Assembly: GCA_013339765.2 (NCBI GenBank)
Contig: CM023449.1
Coordinates: 37,898,353 to 37,962,352, forward strand
Direction of reading: 5' to 3'
Length of the DNA stretch: 64,000 nucleotides
Source: Haemaphysalis longicornis
Lineage: Eukaryota; Arthropoda; Arachnida; Ixodida; Ixodidae
Positions 47,201-64,000 of the stretch are shown piece by piece. The position numbers and the translations under genes are program-made. Positions within the stretch are counted from its first letter, which is position 1, and each line of letters opens with the position of its first letter. The notes under the pieces are model-generated. The model made no database searches and was not told the origin of the DNA. It saw only the letters and a program-made list of their open reading frames with translations.

Positions 47201-47640
47201 AACCAAATCAACCAGACTACAATGTACAGCATCTCTTAACTTGCACAATGTCTTATCTTGGTGTCAGGGTGTTCTGCTGCTCTGTACACGTCTAGTTTGC
47301 ACAGCCCTTGCGTTTCTGTTGAACACACGACAATTAATCCAACAAGCAAACAACCTTGTCTAGACAAAATGAGGACACCTAGCCTGGTGGACCAAGTTCA
47401 CTCTGCCTGTTTGAACAAAATTGACAACATAATCTGTGGTTAGCTACTAAGTTAGCAATGTGCTTCGTGATTAATCAGCTTCCTTTCATTGCAGGCGAGG
47501 ACTTTTGGAGGTGGCTGACGTCCAACCCCGCTGGTTACCGCACCGACAACCCACTTCCAAGCTTCAAAATCACCATTGCTGAAAAAGGAGGGGCCGGCGA
47601 TTCTTCCACCCTTGCACAGGAACTTGACTGTGACAAGTGA
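35134..47640 (+). CDS. GALE: UDP-glucose 4-epimerase, nine exons, complete
   Basis: Interconverts UDP-galactose and UDP-glucose using bound NAD+ in the cytosolic Leloir pathway. Exons: 35134-35263, 37047-37162, 40718-40831, 42583-42759, 43926-44106, 44172-44257, 45140-45217, 45283-45397, 47495-47640. They total 1,143 nt, encoding 380 residues, with all GT-AG introns and every phase joining cleanly. Motifs seen: TGAAGFIG (G12xxG15xxG18, NAD-binding Rossmann fold), IDNF with D36, AMKAVGES, SSS at 133-135, Y160-x3-K164 (short-chain dehydrogenase/reductase catalytic pair), RYFNPLGAHPSG, DGT/RDFIHVMDLA and YNLGTGKGY. The length is about 30 residues above the usual 345-350 because of a C-terminal extension. 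The start is the ATG at 35,134, just before the Rossmann strand; an in-frame upstream codon is TTG, not ATG. Its neighbour PSMD2 converges. Introns host several mobile elements, but the reading frame is intact. Confidence 0.97.
35809..36228. repeat. Inverted repeat with 120-bp and 160-bp arms in GALE intron 1
   Basis: The left arm 35,809-35,928 (starts TAGGTGACCGGTAGAAAGCG) is reverse-complemented at 36,069-36,228. The right arm is longer because it contains a 44-bp palindromic insertion (36,096-36,139). The loop contains an 18-nt poly-A (35,957-35,974). Confidence 0.85.
36096..36139. mobile_element. 44-bp palindromic micro-insertion
   Basis: G plus two 21-bp arms (TATAGTGCCTGGAATATACTG and its inverse with one mismatch) around a single G. 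It is flanked on both sides by GTACGG (36,090-36,095 and 36,140-36,145). The partner arm of the surrounding inverted repeat has one uninterrupted CTACGG at this position, so it represents the unoccupied site. No coding capacity; it would need to be mobilised in trans. Confidence 0.6.
37047..37162 (+). CDS. GALE: GALE exon 2 (residues 44-82)
   Basis: Acceptor ACGCAG, donor AAG|GTATGA. Encodes RAQELTGRKMTFYQCDLLE, the helix and strand before the FAA block. It is a few residues shorter in the preceding loop than vertebrate GALE. Ends in phase 0. Confidence 0.96.
37427..38100 (+). mobile_element. Helentron-like element in GALE intron 2
   Basis: The left end GGAAAAAATTACACCATCTT with GATGCGAAGCATC and the right end AGATGCTTCGCATCTAAAAA define a 674-bp copy. 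It contains the shared CAGTTTTCAGTTCGTCGTC and CTTGACGTAGTTTGAATGAG segments, a tRNA-like unit and the CATGCGCAGT block, but no helicase or endonuclease. Confidence 0.65.
37850..37960 (+). ncRNA. tRNA-like pol III unit in intronic Helentron copy
   Basis: A box TAGCACAGTGCG (37,862-37,873, one mismatch to consensus) and B box GATCGAAAC (37,915-37,923), then TTTCTTTTTATAG. Confidence 0.45.
38101..39688. other. GALE intron 2 sequence with overlapping open frames
   Basis: From 38,839 to 39,497 two plus-strand frames (200 and 206 codons) and one minus-strand frame stay open together. The region is GC-rich and no frame shows a domain, so openness is probably compositional. No splice-bounded GALE exon lies here; exons 2 and 3 join in phase without it. 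Confidence 0.4.
39689..40080. mobile_element. MITE-like element with internal TTACTA/TAGTAA clusters
   Basis: Terminal inverted repeats: GCACTCTTAACAAAAAAGGTCG on the left and its reverse complement-like CGACCTTTTTTTTAAGAGTTGC on the right. The 390-bp interior contains about ten TTACTA or TAGTAA motifs in both orientations at irregular spacing. There is no coding capacity. The superfamily is not clear. Confidence 0.6.
40718..40831 (+). CDS. GALE: GALE exon 3 (residues 83-120)
   Basis: Acceptor CCCGCAG, donor GAG|GTATGT. Encodes FVIHFAAMKAVGES, the conserved NAD-contacting segment, and the helix ending NLLE. Phase 0 at both ends. Confidence 0.97.
42583..42759 (+). CDS. GALE: GALE exon 4, catalytic exon (residues 121-179)
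   Basis: Acceptor GGTTGCAG, donor AAG|GTCAGC. Contains FSSSCVVYGNPQYLP and NVYGRTKYAIEQM: the catalytic Ser of the SSS block and the Y160xxxK164 pair. Phase 0 at both ends. Confidence 0.97.
42814..43031 (+). mobile_element. tRNA-derived SINE (tick Ruka-like)
   Basis: Pol III A box TGGCTCAGTGGC (42,825-42,836) and B box GTTCGATCC (42,870-42,878). The body contains GCACGTTAAAGATCCCCAGG, TGGTCAAAATTAATCCGGAG and CCCTCCACTACGGCG, and the tail is CCCCACAATCAATCAA. I recognise this as the abundant tRNA-related SINE of ticks; the Ruka name is from memory. It lies in GALE intron 4 in sense orientation. Confidence 0.85.
43419..43498. repeat. Tandem duplication, 44-bp period
   Basis: TACAATTGTGTACATCAGTT continuing to TTCCAGGACTGTGCTT occurs at 43,419 and again at 43,463 without mismatch over 36 bp. 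It is a recent local duplication in GALE intron 4. Confidence 0.95.
43926..44106 (+). CDS. GALE: GALE exon 5 (residues 180-239 plus one base)
   Basis: Acceptor AACGGCAG, donor ACAA|GTGAGC. Encodes LRYFNPLGAHPSGKIGEDP and later GGDYDTEDGT, the UDP-sugar binding part. Phase 1; the next intron is only 65 bp. Confidence 0.97.
44172..44257 (+). CDS. GALE: GALE exon 6 (residues 240-268)
   Basis: Acceptor AAATGCAG, donor AAG|GTAGCC. Encodes VRDFIHVMDLATGHVAALE; the codon split across the junction gives Ser where many homologues have Gly. Phase 0 at the end. Confidence 0.96.
44372..45050 (+). mobile_element. Pogo-like element with transposase N-terminal relic, GALE intron 6
   Basis: Terminal inverted repeats: CCGTACTTACTTGAATCTAACG on the left; the right end reads, reverse-complemented, TACCGTATTTACTCAAATCT AACGCGCAC. 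TA follows the right end; AA precedes the left, a probable decayed TA. Inside, 44,516-44,920 retains an open frame for the DNA-binding part of a pogo-like transposase. Confidence 0.75.
44516..44920 (+). pseudogene. Pogo/CENP-B-like transposase DNA-binding domain (relic)
   Basis: The frame contains FKKKVILCAESDGNRAASRV followed by WRKQKEKIFASKVARKGFSG and PKRGRYPQIEDPLAEYVQQQ, then loses similarity. The first block is a helix-turn-helix of the psq/CENP-B N type; the second leads into the CENP-B type second HTH. The DDE catalytic domain is absent, so it is inactive. Confidence 0.75.
45140..45217 (+). CDS. GALE: GALE exon 7 (residues 269-294)
   Basis: Acceptor CTCCCAG, donor AAG|GTGAGA. Encodes VYNLGTGKGYTVLQLIDAFE, a signature block of the family. 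Followed by a second 65-bp intron. Confidence 0.96.
45283..45397 (+). CDS. GALE: GALE exon 8 (residues 295-332 plus one base)
   Basis: Acceptor CTGCGCAG, donor ATGT|GTACGC. Encodes IPYKIHDRRLGDIPAIWGD and the LAEKELRWKA helix. Many homologues have R-x-G-D; this gene has RRLGD. Phase 1. Confidence 0.95.
46156..47152. mobile_element. Possible TTAA-flanked TIR element, GALE intron 8
   Basis: TTAA at 46,152-46,155 is followed by AGGAGCACTGACACGAAAAT. The right end, read inverted from TTAA at 47,153-47,156, begins AGGAGACAGAAGTGATTTTT. The ends match imperfectly over about 25 bp. No coding sequence is readable in the 997-bp interior. Confidence 0.4.
47495..47640 (+). CDS. GALE: GALE exon 9 with C-terminal extension
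   Basis: Acceptor TTCATTGCAG. The split codon gives Cys, then EDFWRWLTSNPAGYRTD, the usual end of the family. Beyond it lie about 30 extra residues (NPLPSFKITIAEKGG... to DCDK) before TGA at 47,638-47,640. The extension has no recognised motif. Confidence 0.93.
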
Positions 47641-47799
47641 TCGTGCTGGCGAGCATCTCAGCTTCAGGGGCCGCCCAGGCTTTCAGTATTTATACACTCG
47701 CAGCACATTACATTCCATTTGGTCCGAGATTCACAAAGGCCCACCTGCCGGTCAGGTCGCTTCCATCTTCCGAGCTGGTCACTTCTATTTTTGCACAAG

Positions 47800-47805
47800 A
47801 ATAAA
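47800..47805 (+). terminator. GALE polyadenylation signal
   Basis: AATAAA 160 nt downstream of the stop codon. It is the first canonical hexamer on this strand and gives a 3' UTR of roughly 180 nt. Confidence 0.7.
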
Positions 47806-47817
47806 AACCACACCCCA

Positions 47818-47960
47818 GTATGCAAGCTTGAACCCAAAACTGTGTCTTCCTTCTCGTGCCATGATATAGCACTGTGTGTTCCATTCATACCTTTATAAAT
47901 TAAGCCCTAGTCTGCTTAGTATTATTTTTCCAAGCCAAAACGGCATCTTCACTTCGCAAG
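47818..47960. repeat. Diverged duplicate of the PSMD2 3' end
   Basis: TGCAAGCTTGAACCCAAAAC and CATTCATACCTTTATAAATT plus AAGCCCTAG here match TGCAAGCTTGAATCCAAAAC (49,681) and CATTCATACCTTCACAAGTT plus AGGCCCTAG (49,815), in the same order and orientation. The other copy covers the PSMD2 3' UTR and last exon. The two copies flank the pogo/Tigger element. Confidence 0.6.
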
Positions 47961-47981
47961 CCACGATACAACTTTGCATTA

Positions 47982-49528
47982 CAGTTGAACCTCCATATAA
48001 CAAACCTCGATTTAACAAAATTCGCGATATAACAAATTTTTTAAACATTTCTACCAAAATTTTGCTAGATGCATGTATTTTTATCTCGATTCTACGAAGC
48101 AATTTCGTGTGGCGCTTCCGATTTAACGAAGTCATGGCAAGAAAGCAAGAACAAAATTCCGGCCGAGGCACGTTTTATTTTGCCCCTCGGAGCCTACATT
48201 GAAAACATTCAGTACTCGCATTGACTCTGAAATGGCTAAAATGAAAGAAAAGCGGTGAAATCTGCGGTTGACAACAATTAAGAGCGATAAAAGAAGCTGC
48301 TCAAACCGCTAGCGGTCATGGACGGTTTAATAGTGCGGCCACCATTTTGACATCTCCAGCATTGCCTACGCCACCGCCCTACTTCAAGCTTTTCTTCTAT
48401 GCGTACTTGCGCACGGTGCTCCTGCTCTAGGCTGTGCTCGCCAATTAATATTTTGTTCGCACATCATTAGGTGAGTCTTGTAAGCAGCATGAGCACTCCA
48501 AGGGAAAGAAAAGTGTTCCGAACAAGAGCCTGAGGAAGTGTCGGTGAAACCGACGGCCACCGAAGCGATGGATGCCATCGACGTTCTGTGGAGGCACGCA
48601 GGTGCACACGAATGTTTTAAGAGCAAGCCTTGTTAGCGCTGTCAGCATACGAGCGTCACGTAAAGCCCACCCTGGTCAAGAAACGCCAAGCACTGCTTAC
48701 GGACTTCTTCACTACGGCTTGAACATCGAGTGCTGGTGGCAATAAATTGCTCTCTTTGAACGTGGTCATCTTCGTTGCACCAGCGTTCATTAGACAGCTG
48801 CGATGCGAAGAAATCGGTTTCTTTAGGGCTTAGTGGACATAAAAGTAATTGCTTAATAAAGCTTTCCGCTTTAGTGGGAGCACGTAAACGCTGCTCCACT
48901 CAGTGAACTGGTCCAACTCGCAATCAGGGCTTTATTGCAAGTGTCGTGGTTGCATCATGCGCTCATACTGCAGAGCCTTTGTACATGAAAAAGTCTTTCG
49001 AATGTTTCATGGCACCCTCCCGCTGTTGGCCCGCCGCACCCCTCAACGCCACGCCTAAGCCTAACAATGAACGGACAAAAAGAGGTGCAACTTCGAACCA
49101 GCATCTCGCCGGGGTGAAGTTCACGGGGCATAGACGCAGGTTCAATCAACTAACAGCTGCATTTAGCAGTGGCCAAAATGAAAAAAGAAAAAGTGAAACC
49201 TAGTCTCCTATCATATTTAATGAGGCGTTGTAGAAAAAGCACTGGTTTTACGACGACACACGAACTACCATCGGCTATCCGAATTCCATTGCCTAAGTGT
49301 TGAAACTCTTAATTCACACAATTTTCGCGGCCAGTTTTAGTACAAATTTCGCTTTAAGTGGAGAGGTATAACTACATAGCAGTTGTTTCTGGGGCGATGG
49401 GTGAGGTTTTGAAACCTCAATAACTGGTTAAATGAACTGTAAAATTAAAACCTTAATTTTACGAAATTCGTGATTTAATGAAATTAGCGGCCCAAAGTAC
49501 GACTTCGTTATATCGAGGTTTAACAGTG
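47982..49528 (+). mobile_element. Pogo/Tigger-like element between GALE and PSMD2
   Basis: The left terminus TA|CAGTTGAACCTCCATATAAC and right terminus (inverted, TA|CACTGTTAAACCTCGATATA) are related inverted repeats flanked by TA. Subterminal AACAAA/AACGAA copies occur at both ends. Length 1,547 bp. A relic resembling the acidic C-terminal tail of Tigger transposases lies at about 48,525-48,638. Confidence 0.7.
48525..48638 (+). pseudogene. Tigger-type transposase C-terminal tail (relic)
   Basis: The plus-strand frame reads PEEVSVKPTATEAMDAIDVL then WRHAGAHECFKSKPC and a stop. I recognise E-E-V-S/P-x-P-x-x-x-E-A-x-x-A-I/L-D-V-L-R as the end of tick Tigger-like transposases. Upstream the frame is lost. 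Confidence 0.45.
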
Positions 49529-49776
49529 TATAAAGAACTGAATTTTCTGTTCTTGGGATTTGTGCTAAGATCCGTGACGTTACAAAGCACCAAATGCCTA
49601 CAGGCATAGGCACCCCTGCAGGGCTCTGGACAGTGGTGGCACTAGTCACCTAAAACCTTGTTTACCCCTTGCGAGGAGTGTGCAAGCTTGAATCCAAAAC
49701 CGCGTATTCATCTGGCACAACACGATACCACTTTTGTGTGTTACAATGAAATGAACTGCACGTGCAGTCCTTGGCT

Positions 49777-49782
49777 TTTATT
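49777..49782 (-). terminator. PSMD2 distal polyadenylation signal
   Basis: AATAAA about 75 nt beyond the stop codon, within a 70-bp stretch absent from the duplicate near 47,850. A more usual distance than the proximal hexamer. Confidence 0.5.
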
Positions 49783-49849
49783 AAGTTAGCGAGCAGCAGC
49801 AGATGCCATTTCATTCATACCTTCACAAGTTAGGCCCTAGCAAGCTTGG

Positions 49850-49855
49850 TTTATT
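49850..49855 (-). terminator. PSMD2 proximal polyadenylation signal
   Basis: AATAAA begins four nucleotides after the stop codon, which would give an unusually short 3' UTR. Confidence 0.4.
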
Positions 49856-49858
49856 TCT

Positions 49859-61007
<11,149 letters not shown>

Positions 61008-61670
61008 CTGCAATGGGATGTCATTAGGGTCAGCCGCCATTCAGGTGCATTCTTGCATCCAGGTCATGCTTTGAAGCCAGGTTGCCAGAAGGCAAAATCA
61101 CAGCACAGACGCCCAACGGAAGAGACCCGGCCTTTCTACACAGCAAATAACCCTTCGCTTCAGTGTGCCCCATATTTGAGGAAAAAAGGAAACGCACGAG
61201 GCTAGCTAGCTATTCGGTGTACTTTCAATTCAAATGAACGAGATAATTCTCGAAGAGCAAGCTGTAGACGATGAAAAAGTAATGGCGAAAGCAACATCGG
61301 CAGAAGGATAGATATTCTGGCATGTTGCGCGATCCTTTCCCATTCTAAAAATTAGCACTCCAATTTGCACGCGAGTTACAACTGCGCTTAAAACCTGAAA
61401 CAATGCCAAGGCCCCGTGAAGCAAAATCAATGCTGAATACCAGGTGGCGCAAGCCCTACTGTCATTGGCATTATCACGACTTCAAGGAGCATTATTAACA
61501 ATTCACTATTTTTCCACTCTTCCATGAGGTGTTGCACGCATGCTTTGGCTTCTGCTGCGTCGAACTAGATGAGGGAGGAAAATGTGGCAGCAAGAGAGAG
61601 GGAGAGGGAAAAACATCCCTATAAGGTCAACTAAGCAGCACTTCTCTACAAGCTTTGAATGTGTAAGCAC
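61008..61670. other. PSMD2 intron 5' of the first visible exon
   Basis: No upstream PSMD2 exon was found between 61,008 and 64,000. The next coding block of the family (before ILACGIVN) is not present, so the intron is over 2.9 kb and continues beyond the window. Confidence 0.6.
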
Positions 61671-61779
61671 TAGGGGTGTGCGAATATTCGAAACTTCGAA
61701 TATTCGATTCGAATTTTTTGGTATTCGATTCGATTCGAACGACACTTTTATTGTTCGAAATATTCGAACCACCCAAAAC

Positions 61780-61810
<31 letters not shown>

Positions 61811-61839
61811 CAGAGCGTGTCTGTATCGGTGTTTATTTA

Positions 61840-63079
61840 CAGTGGACTCTCGATGATGCGATTCTAGGGGCGCGAATTTCGGGATGATACGAATTTCCGA
61901 AAAGTCCCGGCGAAATTGCATCTTTTGCAATGGGAAAAATTTCGGCTGTTACGAACGGACCTGATTGACAATCCAGCGCGCAAAAACACGGCACAAAAAA
62001 GAACGAGAGTCCTGTCCTGCGCTGTCCTGTCTAACTCTCGTTCTTTTTTGTGCGTGTTTTTGCGCGCTGGATTGTCAATCATGAACGTTCACCAACTCGC
62101 CCAAATCACAGTCCTCTTGAACGGACCTGCGCGGCCCGGCGGAAGATACGAACGAGCAGTGAGGCACCCGATTGCCGAACGAGCAAGTGACGGCTCTCGC
62201 TCCCCTATTTGTCACTCTTTCTTCAGGAACGGTCCGGCTGTTTTCTGCTCGCGAAAACTCTCTGCGCACGCCCAACGCGCTGACAACCGCGCGGAAACCA
62301 CCCCCACCTGCCCCACGCTGCGCGCGTGCGCGGCCGGCGGCGTCAACACTGGGTCGGCCTCCAGCCGCGAAGTGGCGCGGGCGCTCGATGCGACCGCTTC
62401 TAACCGCTCTTAAAAATGCGGCTCAAGGGAGACACGAAGTTGCTTGTGCGTGTAAAGGAGCTGATAATGCATGCGAAAACGGTACTATAAAACATCATCC
62501 GCGCCGCTAGTGAAAGCGCCCATAAAATATTTGCCGGGGTGCTAAGCCTAACCATCTCCGGCGGAGCCAAGGCCGGCTGTCTCGATCTTTTCCCACCGGC
62601 ACAAAATAAAGTTGTTCTCTCTCTCTCTCTCTCAATCTCATCGCAAGTAGTCAGGCTCCTCCATTCTGCCGCGCGCGTCGTGCGTCATTTTCTGACCGAG
62701 GAAGGCGCTACCGCGGGCGCGAAATCGTCGATGTGGGCGTGAAAATACAGCGCTCGCAGAGCCACGGCGAGCGAATCGCGTGCAAAAACGCACCATGCGG
62801 TTCACGCTTGGCTGTTGCGGCGTGTAGCGAGCTTGGGCACAGCGAGTGAGCAGACGACCGCGCGAAGCTTACGTGCTCCAGAAAAGGACTGCTTTGCGAC
62901 ACGGGGGTTAAAAAACCAGAAAAAAAAATCACGAATTTCTTCACGCGCAAGTAGGAAAAGAAATAAACGAAAACTTTTTTCAGCGCTAAATTTTTTGGTC
63001 TGTGTTGGTTCATACGAATTTCCGATGATACGAATATTTTTCGCAGTCCCGCCAGATTAGTATCATCAAGATTTTACTG
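61840..63079. mobile_element. TA-flanked TIR element nested in the hAT, 1,240 bp
   Basis: TA|CAGTGGACTCTCGATGATGC on the left and, inverted, TA|CAGTAAAATCTTGATGATAC on the right, with TA at 61,838-61,839 and 63,080-63,081. Further ACGAATTTC(C)GA copies lie inside each end. Pogo/mariner-type by TSD. It contains a large hairpin (61,963-62,080) and a LINE-type AATAAAGTTGTT(CT)n tail at about 62,600-62,632. No transposase is readable. Confidence 0.7.
61963..62080. repeat. Large hairpin, about 47-bp arms
   Basis: GATTGACAATCCAGCGCGCA continuing to AAAAAAGAACGAGAG is mirrored by CTCTCGTTCTTTTTTGTGCG to GGATTGTCAATC, with a loop of about 24 nt. There is one small indel. It resembles the snap-back repeat at 15,258-15,347 in design. 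Confidence 0.9.
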
Positions 63080-63094
63080 TATCAGCGCGCGGCA

Positions 63095-63238
63095 ATGTGC
63101 ACGGGCTCGGGCATGCCAGCCACTAGTGTCTCAAGTGAGCGGCTGTTTTCGGTATCTGTTAAAGTGGTGACGAGCAGGAGGTTGTCACTGCTCCCCGAAC
63201 ATGTCGAGCAGTTAACCTTTCTCCATGTTAACATTTAA
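63095..63238 (+). pseudogene. hAT transposase C-terminal dimerisation domain
   Basis: A 47-codon frame ends in TAA: MPATSVSSERLFSVSVKVVT, then SRRLSLLPEHVEQLTFLHVN. P-A-T-S-x-x-S-E-R-x-F-S and the L-x-P-E-x-V-x-x-L-x-F-L-x-x-N block define the hAT dimerisation domain. It starts right after the nested element, which cut off the rest of the transposase. Confidence 0.9.
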
Positions 63239-63493
63239 GTGAGTGCAGACCTTAACCCTGTTGAGTGCAATGGTATTGTGTAATTCCTAATTTTACTTTG
63301 TGTGATTTGTTGTGCAATAAAGTTGCAGGTTTTTGTGTCCTTAGATGGTGAAAACATTAATTTTACAAAAAGCAATAAGTATTCGTATTCGAAAAATATT
63401 CGAAAAATATTCGATTCGATTCGAACTTTGTTTTTATTATTCGAATTCGCTTCGAAATTAAAAAATTGATATTCGCACACCCCTAGTAAGCAC

Positions 63494-64000
63494 CAATGGC
63501 CAATTGAATGCCACAGGGCGCACTAAGCTGCGCAGAACACCCTGATTCACTGGTGACTGTTGCGCCACCAGACGAGAGGAGCAGTAGCAGCTGGAATGCA
63601 ATGCCCGGTACGAGGAAGTGGCAGCCAAACAGCTGCCACCCCGTCCTCCTGATTTTCCCTGCGACTGTGTGTGGGCCACACTTCAATTACGTGTGTCATA
63701 TTGTTTAGGCACACGTCACGGAACAGAATGCATCACAGCCAGTGTGAATTTGTGCGTGTGCATTTGTGGGACGGCACCTTTCTGGCTCAATGAGCCGCTC
63801 AATGTTTATGCCTTGCAAAGAGAAAGACTTGATGAGGCATAGTTGAAAAGCAGACGTTGCAAAGCAGATGGCGATACCAACAGTGACCGAGGAAGGGAAC
63901 TGGGCAGTAAGTGGCCTCTGTAATGCACTGGATAGGACGGTGAAAGAGAACATTCGCTGGAAGGGGATACAAGGTGGCCTCAGAATCTCACACTTGTTGA
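63494..64000. other. PSMD2 intron to window end
   Basis: No exon of PSMD2 or of another gene is recognised. Short frames on both strands lack motifs. Confidence 0.5.

Larger units (their letters stand above)
49676..49858. repeat. PSMD2 3' UTR copy of the 47.8/49.7-kb duplication
   Basis: Partner of 47,818-47,960. It holds about 70 bp extra in the middle, and its similarity appears to run on into the end of the PSMD2 coding exon. Confidence 0.55.
61671..63485 (+). mobile_element. hAT element with perfect 8-bp target duplication, 1,815 bp
   Basis: Termini TAGGGGTGTGCGAATATTCG and, inverted, TAGGGGTGTGCGAATATCAA are flanked by identical GTAAGCAC (61,663-61,670 and 63,486-63,493). ATTCGA-type repeats are crowded inside both ends (61,680-61,760 and 63,380-63,450), as in hAT subterminal regions. 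It retains the transposase C-terminus (63,095-63,238) and an AATAAA near 63,317. The N-terminal part is lost, partly replaced by a nested element at 61,840-63,079. Confidence 0.9.

Noticed and set aside
48642..48899. Minus-strand frame with AWRFLTRVGF as a transposase piece
   Set aside because: It runs opposite to the Tigger C-terminal relic in the same element and resembles a transposase only weakly.

Overview
This is a eukaryotic, arthropod-like genomic window, most likely from a hard tick. The evidence is two intron-rich housekeeping genes, a tRNA-derived SINE of the kind described in ticks (Ruka-like), I/R1- and RTE-type LINE remnants, and many pogo-, hAT-, TTAA- and Helentron-type elements. 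The species assignment is inference. Only two protein-coding genes could be reconstructed, and no cellular rRNA or tRNA gene or CRISPR array was seen.

Layout. (1) 1-35,133 has no confident host gene. It is repeats, broken transposable elements and unassigned sequence: a LINE ORF1/endonuclease remnant (7.2-9.0 kb), Helentron helicase and endonuclease remnants (9.96-10.44, 14.05-14.97, 18.15-19.06, 19.88-20.25 kb), a LINE interrupted by a 100-N assembly gap (10.6-13.0 kb), a pogo-like TIR element (16.87-18.05 kb), and an antisense LINE followed by an RTE remnant (26.3-30.9 kb). (2) 35,134-47,640, plus strand: a complete nine-exon GALE gene (UDP-glucose 4-epimerase, 380 aa, open reading frame intact). 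(3) 49,859-61,007, minus strand: the C-terminal nine exons of PSMD2/Rpn1 (26S proteasome base subunit); its 5' part lies beyond 64,000. The two genes converge, with about 2.2 kb between stop codons, most of it a pogo/Tigger-like transposon.

The two genes act in unrelated processes (Leloir galactose metabolism and ubiquitin-dependent proteolysis); nothing suggests they work together. PSMD2 as assembled carries three one-base indels in or next to homopolymers. Splice sites and downstream frames are otherwise perfect, so assembly error is more likely than gene death.

Most interesting structures: a Helentron-like family whose copies carry a tRNA-like unit with A and B boxes; a LINE copy with a twin-priming 5' inversion and an intact 11-bp target duplication; a hAT element with a perfect 8-bp target duplication containing a nested TA-flanked element; a 44-bp palindromic insertion with a 6-bp target duplication whose unoccupied site survives in the partner arm of an inverted repeat; TTAA-flanked elements with G-rich ends; and a diverged duplicate of the PSMD2 3' end next to GALE.
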